Counted from the first letter of the stretch, positions 34,878 to 44,361 are shown. The stretch: 64,000 nt of DNA from Flavobacteriales bacterium UBA7690 (GCA_002482775.1 DLGQ01000035.1:20384-84383), one strand, 5' to 3'. Notes: a model not told the origin generated them from the letters alone. Numbers and translations: made by a program.

Positions 34878-35249
34878 ATGAAACGCGTGCTCAATATTCT
34901 CTTCGCTTTGGTCTTCATCGCCTTTGCGGCGCTCAACCTCAATGATCCGGATCCCGCCAAGTGGGTGCTGGCCTATGGAAGTGTTGCGCTACTCTTCGCG
35001 CTCGCTGTCTTCGGTCGGGCCGATCGGCGCGTAAGCGGTTGGCTGTGCATCGCGTTGGGTATTTGGATGTGTACCATGCTTCCCGGCATGCTGGACTGGT
35101 TGGAAGCCGACATGCCATCACTCACTGAAGAGATGCAGGCATCGAACCCGTACATCGAGGAAGTGCGCGAATTCCTCGGCCTGTTCATCGCCGTGCTCGC
35201 GCTGACCTTCCTCACCTTCAGCACACCGGATCAAGCCCGGCTAGGTTGA
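34878..35249 (+). CDS. TMEM220-like small membrane protein
   Basis: 123 residues with three to four hydrophobic helices. The N-terminal pattern (NILFALVFIAFAALNLNDPD, then PAKWVLAYGSVALLFAL) matches the transmembrane 220 family. Function unknown. It lies 12 bp after the receptor gene and 45 bp before the symporter, probably in the same transcript. Confidence 0.85.
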   Translation: MKRVLNILFALVFIAFAALNLNDPDPAKWVLAYGSVALLFALAVFGRADRRVSGWLCIALGIWMCTMLPGMLDWLEADMPSLTEEMQASNPYIEEVREFLGLFIAVLALTFLTFSTPDQARLG

Positions 35250-35294
35250 TGAGCCCTTGATCGTTCACCGAACCGTGGGCGCTCCGAAGGTCCC

Positions 35295-36806
35295 ATGATC
35301 GTTGCTCGCTACTTTGGCCTGACCTTTCGCTCTACATTGCGCACGAACCTCTTCCGCCTCAGTGGCCCGTTGATCGCCTTGGTGGTCTACCTGTTGCTGC
35401 AGCACATCGGCGCGGCGGAAGCTGCCATGGCGGGCATCGTAGCGTGGATGGCCATCTGGTGGATCAGCGAAGCGGTGCCGTTGGCTGTCACGTCGTTGTT
35501 GCCGTTGGTGCTCTTCCCGATCCTGGGCATCGACACCGTTTCCGGCACGGCGGTCAACTACGGCAAGGAGATCATCTTCCTCTTCCTCGGCGGATTCCTG
35601 CTTGCCTTGGCGATGGAACGCGCACAACTGCATCGGCGCATCGCGTTGCGCATCATCGACCGGGTAGGCGGCACAGGCCCGCGGTTGATCGGTGGAATGA
35701 TGATCGCGTCCGCCTTGCTCAGCATGTGGATGAACAGCACCAGTTGTGTGCTGGTTATGCTTCCCATCGCGCTCAGTTTATTGGATGGTGATGGCGACCC
35801 CGCGCTGCGCAAGAAGTTGACCGTTCCGTTGTTGCTCGCCGTCTCGTTCGGTGCCACCATCGGCGGCATGGCAACACCCGTGGGGACCCCGCCGAACTTG
35901 GTCCTTCTGGAGATCTGGCGTGATCGATACCCGGATCGACCGCCCATCGGCTTCGGGCAGTGGATGACCTTCGGTGTGCCGCTGATGATCGTGTACCTCA
36001 CCATCGCGTGGTTGCTCATCACCAAGGTCGTTTTCAAAGTACCCAACACGCATCTCAGTTCTCCTACGGAAGTGCGCGAACGGTTGAAAGCACTCGGTCG
36101 GGTCTCCACGTCTGAATGGTGGGCGGCCATCATCTTCGGCATCACCGCACTGCTCTGGGTCACGGGTGATGACATTGTTTTCAGCGATACGTTCACCTTG
36201 CACGGCTGGCGCTACTGGACCGGGTTCGAAGCCCTCACCGACGCTGGTGTAGCGCTCTTCGGTGCGCTACTGCTCTTCCTTATACCGGTACCGCGTATGG
36301 GCAACGATGCACCCATTGCGGATGAAGAAGTGAACAAGCCTCCCTTCACGCTACTTACTTGGAAGTATGCTGAAGCACATGTGCCGTGGGGCATTCTTCT
36401 TTTGTTCGGTGGTGGCTTCGCACTCGCGCATGGCATCGACAAGTCGGGCCTCGCCATACAGTTGGTTGCAGGTATGCAGAACCTGAAGGACCTACCGCAT
36501 AGTGTGATGATCGCAGCCGTTTCCGGCATGGTCTGCGTCCTCAGCGAACTCGGTAGTAACACCGCCGTGGCCAGTCTTGCACTGCCCATTCTGGCCCAAA
36601 GTGCCGAAGCGTGGGGCATGGATCCACAAGCCCTTTTGGTACCCGCCACCCTGGCCGCGACTTTGGGGTTCGCCCTGCCCGTGGCGTCGCCCATGCAAGC
36701 CATCGTTTTCGGCTCCGGACGCATCCCGGTAAGGGAAATGGTACGGGTGGGAATATGGATGGACCTGGTCGGAATTGCCCTTTTGACGCTCTTATTCGGC
36801 TGGTGA
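35295..36806 (+). CDS. SLC13/DASS-family sodium-coupled anion symporter
   Basis: 503 residues and about eleven membrane segments. The duplicated sodium/substrate motifs of the family appear as SMWMNSTSCVLVMLPIA in the first half and ELGSNTAVASLALPILA in the second. Other family marks are WWISEAVPLAVTSLLPLVLF, LFLGGFLLALAMERAQLHRR and GGMATPVGTPPNLVLL. Members carry sulfate, dicarboxylates or citrate; the substrate here is undetermined. It ends a run with the TonB-dependent receptor and TMEM220-like gene. Confidence 0.95.
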   Translation: MIVARYFGLTFRSTLRTNLFRLSGPLIALVVYLLLQHIGAAEAAMAGIVAWMAIWWISEAVPLAVTSLLPLVLFPILGIDTVSGTAVNYGKEIIFLFLGGFLLALAMERAQLHRRIALRIIDRVGGTGPRLIGGMMIASALLSMWMNSTSCVLVMLPIALSLLDGDGDPALRKKLTVPLLLAVSFGATIGGMATPVGTPPNLVLLEIWRDRYPDRPPIGFGQWMTFGVPLMIVYLTIAWLLITKVVFKVPNTHLSSPTEVRERLKALGRVSTSEWWAAIIFGITALLWVTGDDIVFSDTFTLHGWRYWTGFEALTDAGVALFGALLLFLIPVPRMGNDAPIADEEVNKPPFTLLTWKYAEAHVPWGILLLFGGGFALAHGIDKSGLAIQLVAGMQNLKDLPHSVMIAAVSGMVCVLSELGSNTAVASLALPILAQSAEAWGMDPQALLVPATLAATLGFALPVASPMQAIVFGSGRIPVREMVRVGIWMDLVGIALLTLLFGW

Positions 36807-36864
36807 ACAAGAGGTTAGCGCTGGTTTGACCTGTTTTGGGTCTTCTAGGGCTGGTCAGGATAAA

Positions 36865-36876
36865 TTGACCGGTCAA
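36865..36876. promoter_or_regulatory. Perfect 12-bp palindrome upstream of the AIPR gene
   Basis: TTGACCGGTCAA lies 36 bp before the AIPR start codon, in the 106-bp spacer after the symporter gene. Its TTG could serve as a -33 element with GGTTTTTG at 36892-36899 as a poor -7 box. It is a candidate operator or self-complementary leader; the binding factor is unknown. Confidence 0.5.
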
Positions 36877-36912
36877 GGTGGTATGAAGCCGGGTTTTTGC
36901 GATTTTAGGACC

Positions 36913-38685
36913 ATGCGCATCACGGAAGAACAGATCAAAGCCGCCCACAAGTCGCTCAAGAACGAGAACGGAGGGGCGTGGCAGGACTACTTCGGACTGC
37001 TCTTTTTGGAGGAATTCCACAAAGTGCCGCGCGAGCAAGCGCTGCATCAAGTGGCCTTCGGAGGAGAAGACTATGGCATCGATGGATACCACTTCGATAA
37101 AGCCAAACGTCACCTCTACCTGTTCCAATTCAAATGGAGCGGAGACCATGAACAATTCAAGCAAGGCTTCCGCACGTTGTTGGAGCACGGCATGGCCGAA
37201 GTGTTCGGTGCCAACGCTGGTGGGCGCAGCCGCAACGCCGTAGTGAACGGCTTGAAGAACGCACTGCGCGAGAACCGTTCACGCATCGATCATGTCAGCT
37301 TCCACTTCGTCTTCACCGGCGAACCGGAGAAGGCCGAGAACAGCAGTGTGCTCGGTGCCTTGCGCGAGGATCTGGAGAACCGCAAGCACATGCTCGATGA
37401 GTGGTGGGGCAAGGAGGTGAGCATGGTGATCGAATACCGATCGCTCAGCGGAAAGCGCTCGCATTTCGTGGTTGACAAGACGCACGAGTATCCGATCAAG
37501 CTCTCCGGATCATTGGAGAAGGATGGTCCCGATGGCCAGCAGATGGTGATCGGTATGGGCCGTTTGTATGATATCTACGGCATGTTCCGCCAGATGGGTT
37601 CGCGCTTCTTCGAGCGCAACATCCGACACAGTTTGCCCGAAGATGGATCAGTGAACCGTGTGTTGCAGAAGGCGTTCCGGGACATCGGTATCGAAAAGCG
37701 CCTCGATCCAGCGATGTTCGCCTTCAACCACAACGGTGTCACCTTCAGCGCACAGAAGATCGAGCAGGACGGCACCGGGTACCGCATCACCGAGCCGCGG
37801 CTATTGAACGGTGCGCAGACCATCACCACCATGGCGCGTTTCATTGAGCGCGCGAAAGAGCGGGACGACATCGAGACCATCAAAGATCGTCTGAAGCGCA
37901 TCGAGGTCATCTGCAAGGTGATCACCCAGGCCGATGATCCGTTCATCACCACGGTCACCATCAACAACAACCGCCAGAACCCGGTGGATAGTTGGAACCT
38001 GCGCGCGAACGACCACATCCAACTGGAGCTGAGCGATCACTTCCGTGGCAAGCTCGGCATCTATTACGAACGCCAACAACGCGCGTTCGAAGGCCTCACG
38101 GAAGAAGAGCGCGACGAACAGGGCATCACCGATGACAAGGCGATCCAGATGTTGAAACTGGCGCAAACCTTCCTGGCGTCGGAAGGGGAACTGGTGGTGA
38201 TGCGCTCCATGCGCAAAGCCTTCGAAGAGGACAAGCAGTACGAAGCCATCTTCCACATGCGCCGCACGGAACCTGATCCACGTTACATCGTGCTGTGCTA
38301 CAAAGTGCAGTTCCGGTTGCCGTTGCTCACGCGCAGCATCTTGGAACGTGGCGAGAACAAGTACAGCTTCGTGGGCCGTGGTCGTCACCTGCTCTGGGCC
38401 CTCATGTGCCAAGCCATCCTCAACGACAAGGACCTGCCGAAGATGGCCGAACGCTACGGCCAGGACCTCGCCATCAGCGCGAACTACATGCAGTACATCA
38501 GTGGCCTCGCCACCGGTGCTTGCCGCGCGTTGCTCAGCGAACTGGTGGAGCAGGAGTCCAATGCCGCTGCGGTGAAGAACAACGAGTTCAACTTCCTGCG
38601 CAGCAAACAATCATTCGACTACTGCATGGAAGTGGCTGCCAAGAAGTACGGCTGGGAGAAGCGCAAGCTTTCCGGCAACTGGTAA
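36913..38685 (+). CDS. AIPR-family protein (abortive-infection/phage-resistance type)
   Basis: 590 residues from ATG 36913 (MRITEEQIKAAHKSLKNENG). The N-terminus has a PD-(D/E)xK-like nuclease core: Asp57 in EDYGIDGYHFD and Gln72-x-Lys74 in LYLFQFKWSGDH. The middle carries the AIPR signature: FAFNHNGVTFSA, then ITEPRLLNGAQTITTMARF. The family is linked to abortive infection against phages. The gene stands alone, between a symporter and a secreted protein, with its own palindrome and terminator; no methylase or mobile element is adjacent. Whether it acts in defence is inference from the family. Confidence 0.9.
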   Translation: MRITEEQIKAAHKSLKNENGGAWQDYFGLLFLEEFHKVPREQALHQVAFGGEDYGIDGYHFDKAKRHLYLFQFKWSGDHEQFKQGFRTLLEHGMAEVFGANAGGRSRNAVVNGLKNALRENRSRIDHVSFHFVFTGEPEKAENSSVLGALREDLENRKHMLDEWWGKEVSMVIEYRSLSGKRSHFVVDKTHEYPIKLSGSLEKDGPDGQQMVIGMGRLYDIYGMFRQMGSRFFERNIRHSLPEDGSVNRVLQKAFRDIGIEKRLDPAMFAFNHNGVTFSAQKIEQDGTGYRITEPRLLNGAQTITTMARFIERAKERDDIETIKDRLKRIEVICKVITQADDPFITTVTINNNRQNPVDSWNLRANDHIQLELSDHFRGKLGIYYERQQRAFEGLTEEERDEQGITDDKAIQMLKLAQTFLASEGELVVMRSMRKAFEEDKQYEAIFHMRRTEPDPRYIVLCYKVQFRLPLLTRSILERGENKYSFVGRGRHLLWALMCQAILNDKDLPKMAERYGQDLAISANYMQYISGLATGACRALLSELVEQESNAAAVKNNEFNFLRSKQSFDYCMEVAAKKYGWEKRKLSGNW

Positions 38686-38724
38686 GGCGCGGCATTGGAT
38701 CGTTCACCATCGACCAAACAACAA

Positions 38725-38755
38725 GAACAAGGGGGGCTTTCGGCCCCCCTTGTTC
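38725..38755. terminator. Bidirectional terminator between convergent genes
   Basis: GAACAAGGGGGGC (38725-38737), loop TTTCG, GCCCCCCTTGTTC (38743-38755). A perfect 13-bp stem between the AIPR gene and the convergent gene at 38772. The minus-strand tail (TTGTTGTTTGG) is the more T-rich. Confidence 0.85.
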
Positions 38756-38771
38756 ATTCAATAGGTTGTGA

Positions 38772-40307
38772 TCACTGCCCCACGGACAGTTCCTCGATGG
38801 ACATCAAGATCGCCTTGGCCTTGCGGTCGTAGACGTACATGCACATCTTGCCCGAGCGACCCTCCATGGCACCGGACTTCATGTTCTCCGGGTTGCTTGT
38901 CACGAAGGAGGTGTACTTCTTCGGCAGGGGCAGCTTCTGGTGGTCGGTATCCTTACCCACTTCGATGGTAGCCACGCCAACGTAGGGTTTGCCCGCGCCG
39001 AGGCCGGCATCTTCGAAGTTCGTGTACACGATGGCGGGTTTGCCCGAAGGCAGGATCGTGGTGAACTCGTAGGTGAACATCTTGAACTTCTTCATGTACG
39101 CTGCCAGCGTGATACCGTCCATGCCCATGGCACCAGCGATGTCCAAGGACTTGTAGGGCTTCTCGATCTTGTTGATGTCCAACGGCTCACCGGCATTATC
39201 GAAGTTGAAGATGATGTGATCCATCACGGTGAAGCGCAACGGGGCATCGGCCGTATTTCCGTTCATCATGGCCAGGGCTGTCATGGCACCTGCGGCTTTG
39301 CGGAAGGTCTCAGCGATCACCTGGTAGTTGCCGTTGGCATCCTTGGCGATGTTGTGGAAGAACACCTTCGGCTTGGAGCCGATGCTGAATTTGCGCGAGG
39401 TGGCTTTCAGTGCCGCCTGGATACCGTTGTCCCAGTCGATGCTCTTGAACGCCGTTTTCTTGCCGCTGGGGTCCAGCTTCAAGAAGAAGATGCCATCGGA
39501 GTTGTCGCCGGTCATCTTTTCGCCATCGTAGTACATACCTGCCGTGGTCACAGCACCATCCGGCTCGATCAGGAACGCACCGGGCAGGTTCGTCTGCTTA
39601 CCGTCGAACAGTTCGTACTCGTATTCTTTCTCGCCCGTGCTACCGTTGAAGGAGACCACTTTACCTAGGATCTTCTTGCTCATCATCCCGGGACGTTCCA
39701 AGGAGACAACGATCAGTTTGCCAGGCCCGCTTTCTGCTGCTGCCACGCCGGTCATCCCGTTCTCCACGGTCACTGTTTTGGACCAGAGCTCCTTCAGGTC
39801 GCGGTCCATCTTCACCACTTCGTAGCCCCATTTCTTCTCCTTCACCGCTTGGGTCAGGTAGAAGCCGGAACCATCCGTGGCAGGGTAGATCGCTGCGCTG
39901 CTGGCCGTGGCGATCTTCTTGGTGGGCTCCACCTTCTCCTTGATGATGTTGCCGCTGCCGTCTACACTGATGAACGTATTGGTCTTCTTGTTCAGGTCCT
40001 CGAACATGAACAGGAAATCCTCACCGTTGAATTCGGAACCTTGGAGGTTACTGGTCTTCGTTACCGCGATCGCGGTCTTCTTGATCACGTTCAGGTCAAG
40101 GTCGTAGATCTCCAACGCGAATTCGACCATGCCCTTGCCGAGCTTCTCGTTCACGTAGTAGGTGTAGTATCCTTTGCCCGCGATAGGGTTCACTCCCCTG
40201 AACTCCTGTTGACGGACACCATCGATCTGGACTTGTTGGGCGGACACCAAAGTGGTGGCGACCAGGCTGAGGCTGAGCAACAGCTTTGTGGGTGGAAAGC
40301 TCATCAT
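38772..40307 (-). CDS. Secreted hypothetical protein (DUF6770-like)
   Basis: About 511 residues from ATG 40307; the adjacent ATG at 40304 is equally possible and an upstream frame to 40376 is rejected. Signal peptide (PTKLLLSLSLVATTLVSAQ), then a long beta-rich region (GKGYYTYYVNEKLGKGMVEF, LQGSEFNGEDFLFMFEDLNK). It resembles a Bacteroidota family I know as DUF6770, but I am not certain. No catalytic motif or T9SS sorting domain is visible. Divergent from the YwqK-repeat gene, 29 bp away. Confidence 0.8.
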   Translation of the reverse strand: MMSFPPTKLLLSLSLVATTLVSAQQVQIDGVRQQEFRGVNPIAGKGYYTYYVNEKLGKGMVEFALEIYDLDLNVIKKTAIAVTKTSNLQGSEFNGEDFLFMFEDLNKKTNTFISVDGSGNIIKEKVEPTKKIATASSAAIYPATDGSGFYLTQAVKEKKWGYEVVKMDRDLKELWSKTVTVENGMTGVAAAESGPGKLIVVSLERPGMMSKKILGKVVSFNGSTGEKEYEYELFDGKQTNLPGAFLIEPDGAVTTAGMYYDGEKMTGDNSDGIFFLKLDPSGKKTAFKSIDWDNGIQAALKATSRKFSIGSKPKVFFHNIAKDANGNYQVIAETFRKAAGAMTALAMMNGNTADAPLRFTVMDHIIFNFDNAGEPLDINKIEKPYKSLDIAGAMGMDGITLAAYMKKFKMFTYEFTTILPSGKPAIVYTNFEDAGLGAGKPYVGVATIEVGKDTDHQKLPLPKKYTSFVTSNPENMKSGAMEGRSGKMCMYVYDRKAKAILMSIEELSVGQ

Positions 40308-40336
40308 GTATAGGTTAGCGACTTTGTTTACCCACA

Positions 40337-41908
40337 ATGATACTGGAAACCATCCTTTCTGGCCTCTTGCGAACACGCATCCACCTCGCGTTCATCCTGC
40401 TGCTACCGTTTCTGGCACGCGCCCAGAAGGTGGAAGAACGTACTTGGGAAGGCGGCGGCCTGAAGTCGCGGGAGAGCTTGGATAAAAAGGGCTTCAAGAC
40501 CGGCGAATGCACCTATTGGTACGAGAACGGGCAGATGAAGCTGCGCGAGTTCTACGAAAAGGGCCGCCGGTCGGGCAAGTGCGAAGCCTGGTTCGAAGAT
40601 GGAGCCTTGCAATACGACCGCACCTATGTGGTGATGCAGCGTAACAACGGCAGCTTGGCCGGTACGGAGCCCGTTGCGGTGAAGGACGGCCGTTGGGTGG
40701 AATACTACGAGAATGGGCAGAAGCAGAAGGAAGAGGTGTACGCGCTTGGCGTGCTGCAGGGCGTGGTGCGCACGTGGTACGAGAACGGGGCGTTGGAAGA
40801 GGTGAAGACCATGAACGACAAGTTCGAGGATGGCCTATACGAGAAATACTTCGAGAACGGCAAGCTGCACAAGAAGGGCCACTACACCAAAGGTGAGAAG
40901 ACGGGGCAGTGGGAGACCTGGCACGAGAACGGTAAGCTCGCCTACCGGGAAACGTTCGAAAGCGACAAGCACATCGATGGACCTTGGCGTGGCTCACACC
41001 CCGATGGTACGGACAGTTTGAGCGGACAGTACGCCAATGGCCGCAAGGAGGGCATCTGGATCGCCACCCACCCCAACGGCCGGATGAAGAGCAAGGTCCT
41101 TTACAAGTTCGGCATGCCGGCGGGATCCTTCGTGGAATTCTACCCCAACGGCAACAAGAGCAGGGAAGGTGCTTTTGGCGAATCCACGGCCGACGTGAAA
41201 CGTGGACGAGAAGAAGGCGAATGGAGGGAGTGGCACGAGAACGGGCAGCCGATGAGCGTGTCCACCTACAAGGATGGCCGACGCGATGGGCCCAGCACCG
41301 AATGGTATGCCAACGGACAGAAACGCTTCGAGACCACCTACATGTTCTCCGCCCGCAAGGATGATATGATGGAAGGCATGACCCGGGAGTGGCACGAGGA
41401 CGGACAGCTCATGAGCGAAGGCGCGTACGTGCAAGGCATGCGCGATGGGTTGTGGAAAGAATGGTATCCGAACGGGAACTTGCGTATGCAGGCGGTGTTC
41501 GACAAGACCAAGGTGAGCGGCGCCATCACCGAGTACTATGAGGATGGCAAGGAGATGAGCAAAGGGTTCTACGAAGTGGAAGGCCGCCACAAGAAGCGCA
41601 CAGGCCACTGGACCACGTGGTACCCAGATGGTGCTCGCCAGAGCGAAGGGGACTACATCAACAACAAACGCCAAGGCCGTAGACAGGAGTGGTGGCCGAA
41701 CGGCAACATCAAGGAAGATGCGTTCTATGCCGATGGAGCCAACCAAGGCGCGTACAAGGATTTCCACGAGAACGGACAACTGCGCACCGAAGGTTTTTAC
41801 AAAGGCGTGCGGAAGCACCAAGGCTTGCAGCACGGAATTTGGAAACACTACAACGCACAAGGCGAACTGGTGACGACCGAGACCTGGTACAATGGTCGCA
41901 AGAAGTGA
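40337..41908 (+). CDS. YwqK/MORN-type repeat protein, secreted
   Basis: 523 residues. Signal peptide (RIHLAFILLLPFLARAQ), then roughly a dozen repeats of about 22-45 residues built on W(Y/H)ENGQ-K-E-Y-GxxxG, for example YWYENGQMKLREFYEKGRRS, EYYENGQKQKEEVYALGV and EWYPNGNLRMQAVFDKTKVS. Databases label such proteins YwqK-family antitoxins, but the repeat is a MORN-like structural unit and the secreted form here is unlikely to be an antitoxin. It overlaps the next gene by 17 bp. Confidence 0.92.
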   Translation: MILETILSGLLRTRIHLAFILLLPFLARAQKVEERTWEGGGLKSRESLDKKGFKTGECTYWYENGQMKLREFYEKGRRSGKCEAWFEDGALQYDRTYVVMQRNNGSLAGTEPVAVKDGRWVEYYENGQKQKEEVYALGVLQGVVRTWYENGALEEVKTMNDKFEDGLYEKYFENGKLHKKGHYTKGEKTGQWETWHENGKLAYRETFESDKHIDGPWRGSHPDGTDSLSGQYANGRKEGIWIATHPNGRMKSKVLYKFGMPAGSFVEFYPNGNKSREGAFGESTADVKRGREEGEWREWHENGQPMSVSTYKDGRRDGPSTEWYANGQKRFETTYMFSARKDDMMEGMTREWHEDGQLMSEGAYVQGMRDGLWKEWYPNGNLRMQAVFDKTKVSGAITEYYEDGKEMSKGFYEVEGRHKKRTGHWTTWYPDGARQSEGDYINNKRQGRRQEWWPNGNIKEDAFYADGANQGAYKDFHENGQLRTEGFYKGVRKHQGLQHGIWKHYNAQGELVTTETWYNGRKK

Positions 41909-42446
41909 TCGCGCGTGGTTCTTGACTTGTGCCCTCCTGTGCGCAGGTGCGTCGTCCGGCCAGTTCGGCAACACCTTCGCGTATACCGGTGATGATGCCT
42001 TGCGCGATGCCGCCAACGTGCACTGGGTGAACTTCGGAGGATTCACCAACAACCTGTTGATCGAGGATGAAGAGCTCTTGTGGCCGTGGATGCCGTCGTT
42101 GTTCTACGAGCACGGCTACTTGGTGAACCCCTCCAACGGAATAGCGAACATCAGCCTGAACGTATCGCCGGAGATCTTCCTCACCACCCTGTTCATGGGC
42201 CGTATCACCGGTACCGCCGAGCTCGTGCTGCTGAAGGAAGCGATGAACAAACCAGAGCGCGGGCTCGGGCTTCGTATCGGCGCAGGCTACAGCGCACTGG
42301 GCAGCACCTTCGGATTCACGGAGGCCACCCCGATCGTTCGCGCAGGGCTGTTGTTCGGGAACGTACGGGCCACCTATGCCTACAGCGTTGGCAGTCGCGC
42401 CATCATCGATCACCAGATCGGCATCGGCATCAAATTCGATTGGTAA
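41892..42446 (+). CDS. Secreted hypothetical protein, 184 aa
   Basis: ATG 41892 lies inside the last codons of the YwqK-repeat gene. Signal peptide (AWFLTCALLCAGASSGQ) and a beta-rich mature part with alternating hydrophobic residues, ending in VRATYAYSVGSRAIIDHQIG and a terminal FDW. That pattern, and an aromatic C-terminus, suggest a small outer-membrane or PorP-like barrel, but the family is not recognised with confidence. Probably co-expressed with the preceding gene. Confidence 0.8.
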   Translation: MVARSDRAWFLTCALLCAGASSGQFGNTFAYTGDDALRDAANVHWVNFGGFTNNLLIEDEELLWPWMPSLFYEHGYLVNPSNGIANISLNVSPEIFLTTLFMGRITGTAELVLLKEAMNKPERGLGLRIGAGYSALGSTFGFTEATPIVRAGLLFGNVRATYAYSVGSRAIIDHQIGIGIKFDW

Positions 42447-42570
42447 TGGGTCTTCGTATGTCCATTCCATGGGGATGCTGGTGTCAATGAGATGATCGAC
42501 CGAACACCGAGGCCATGCACCGAGGCGTTCTCTTCCTACGGTAACGCGGATCGGTCCATAGCTTCCCCGC

Positions 42571-44361
42571 GTGAAGCGGCGGATATTGATGGCTTGTATG
42601 CACGCCCTCGGGGTGTTGGGTTGCCTACGAACACATGGGCAGCGCCAAGCTACCATGGACAGTTTACGCATACAGGTCCGGGACGAACGATACCAAGAGG
42701 CGTTGGTCACTTCGGAGCTGCTGCTGAACACCTTGGGGCCGGATGCTTCTGTTGCACGCGCGGAGGTGATGTTCGAAATGGCCTCTATCTACTATTCCAG
42801 CCAGAACGAGAGCGAGGCGACACGCCATGCGCAGAACGCGCTGGTGCAGGCAACGGCATCGGCCGATACCGCTACCATGATGCGCGCCACGCGCTTGCTG
42901 GCCGACCTGCTCTTCGCGGCGAACCGGTACGAGGACGCCCTTGCCATGGAGCAGGAGGGCGTTCGGCTCGCACAGGCAGCGCGTGATGATGCCGCGCACG
43001 TGAAGTTCCTTTCCGGAGTGGGCGACAACTTCACCATGCTGGGTTTGCCCGATTCCGCGGAGCACTATTACCGCCGAACACTCGCTGGTCTTGCGCCCGA
43101 CGATGTGCGGCAGCGTGCCATGACCGCCTCGAACCTCGCCAAATTGCTCAGTGAGAAAGGCGACCATGGCGGTGCGATCGCCATGCTGCGGCCAGCGGTG
43201 GAAGAATTGCGGACACGGGATGAAGCCAAGTACGCGAAGGGCTTGAACACGCTGGCCTACGTGTACCACAACGCCGGGATGCATCGCGAAGCCATCGACC
43301 ATTTCGCCGAGAGCGAACGGTTGAACCAGCTCACCGACAAGGACATCAGCACCACCTTGGAGAACCTGGGCTTCACTGCGGAAAGTCAAGCGGCGTTGGG
43401 TGAACATGAGGCTGCCTATGCGACCATGCTGAAGTTGGAGGAGCAACTGCACGCCTACTACGCGCGCACCGCCAACGATGAGATCCTGGCGCTGGAGAAA
43501 CGGTTCGAGACCGAGCGCAAGGAGAAGGACAACGCCGTACTTCGGGCGGAGAACGAGGAACGCCGCATGAACGAGGAACGTTTGCGCAATCGGTGGGTCG
43601 CTGCGGCGGCACTGGTGGTGCTGTTGGTCGGTCTACTCGGCCTGCTGTACCGCAACTACCGGCTGCGTGGCCAGCATGCGCGCGACATGGAGCGGATCAA
43701 TGCCGAGTTGCAGGACCAACGTGATCGCGTGCAACGGATGAACGATCTGCTGGAACTGAAGGTGCTGCGCGGTCAGCTGAACCCGCACTTCATCCACAAC
43801 TGCCAGAACAGTGCCATCGCGTTGGTGAAGGAAGGCCGGGATACGGAGGCGCTCGTCTACCTGCAAGGCCTATCGAAGCTCATGCGCATGGTGCTGGAGC
43901 ACTCGGTGACGGACCGCATCGCGCTAGAGGCGGAGTTGGAGTTCCTCCGCCAATACCTCGCCTTGGAGGCGTTGCGGTTGAAAGGACTACGCTTCACCGT
44001 GGAGGCGGATGAGCACCTGCTGAAAGAGGAGGTTTTCTTGCCGGCCTTGCTCGTTCAGCCCTTCGTGGAGAACGCCATATGGCATGGTTTGGCGGCCAAG
44101 GTGGGCGACCGCCTCGTTGAGGTGCGTTTCCGTTCATCCGAGAATGGCCTGCGCTGTAACGTGACCGACAACGGTGTGGGGCGGAAGGCAACAGGTGGAA
44201 GAACGGACGGCGAACGATCCTACGCGACCGATCTCACCCAGGAACGCTTGCTCCTGCTCACACACCGCATGCAGCAGAAGGGCTCCATCGTGATCAACGA
44301 CCTATCCGAGGAACGCGGTGTAGCATGCGGAACGGAAGTGGTGATCGAATTGACGATCTGA
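42571..44361 (+). CDS. LytS-type sensor histidine kinase with TPR sensor
   Basis: 596 residues from GTG 42571, chosen because it gives a basic signal-peptide start (MKRRILMACMHALGVLGCLR); ATG 42589 is the alternative. TPR-like repeats (FEMASIYYSSQNESEATRHA, ADLLFAANRYEDALAMEQEG) are followed by one membrane helix (AAALVVLLVGLLGLLYRNY), the His_kinase domain signature LRGQLNPHFIHNCQNS, and an ATPase domain (VEVDN-type box VTDNGVGRKATGG, LVQPFVENAIWHG). This kinase class works with LytTR regulators, and one follows 22 bp downstream. Confidence 0.94.
   Translation: MKRRILMACMHALGVLGCLRTHGQRQATMDSLRIQVRDERYQEALVTSELLLNTLGPDASVARAEVMFEMASIYYSSQNESEATRHAQNALVQATASADTATMMRATRLLADLLFAANRYEDALAMEQEGVRLAQAARDDAAHVKFLSGVGDNFTMLGLPDSAEHYYRRTLAGLAPDDVRQRAMTASNLAKLLSEKGDHGGAIAMLRPAVEELRTRDEAKYAKGLNTLAYVYHNAGMHREAIDHFAESERLNQLTDKDISTTLENLGFTAESQAALGEHEAAYATMLKLEEQLHAYYARTANDEILALEKRFETERKEKDNAVLRAENEERRMNEERLRNRWVAAAALVVLLVGLLGLLYRNYRLRGQHARDMERINAELQDQRDRVQRMNDLLELKVLRGQLNPHFIHNCQNSAIALVKEGRDTEALVYLQGLSKLMRMVLEHSVTDRIALEAELEFLRQYLALEALRLKGLRFTVEADEHLLKEEVFLPALLVQPFVENAIWHGLAAKVGDRLVEVRFRSSENGLRCNVTDNGVGRKATGGRTDGERSYATDLTQERLLLLTHRMQQKGSIVINDLSEERGVACGTEVVIELTI

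Noticed and set aside
40337..41908. Toxin-antitoxin assignment for the YwqK-repeat protein
   Set aside because: The protein has a signal peptide and a dozen MORN-like repeats, and no toxin gene with a matching architecture is adjacent.
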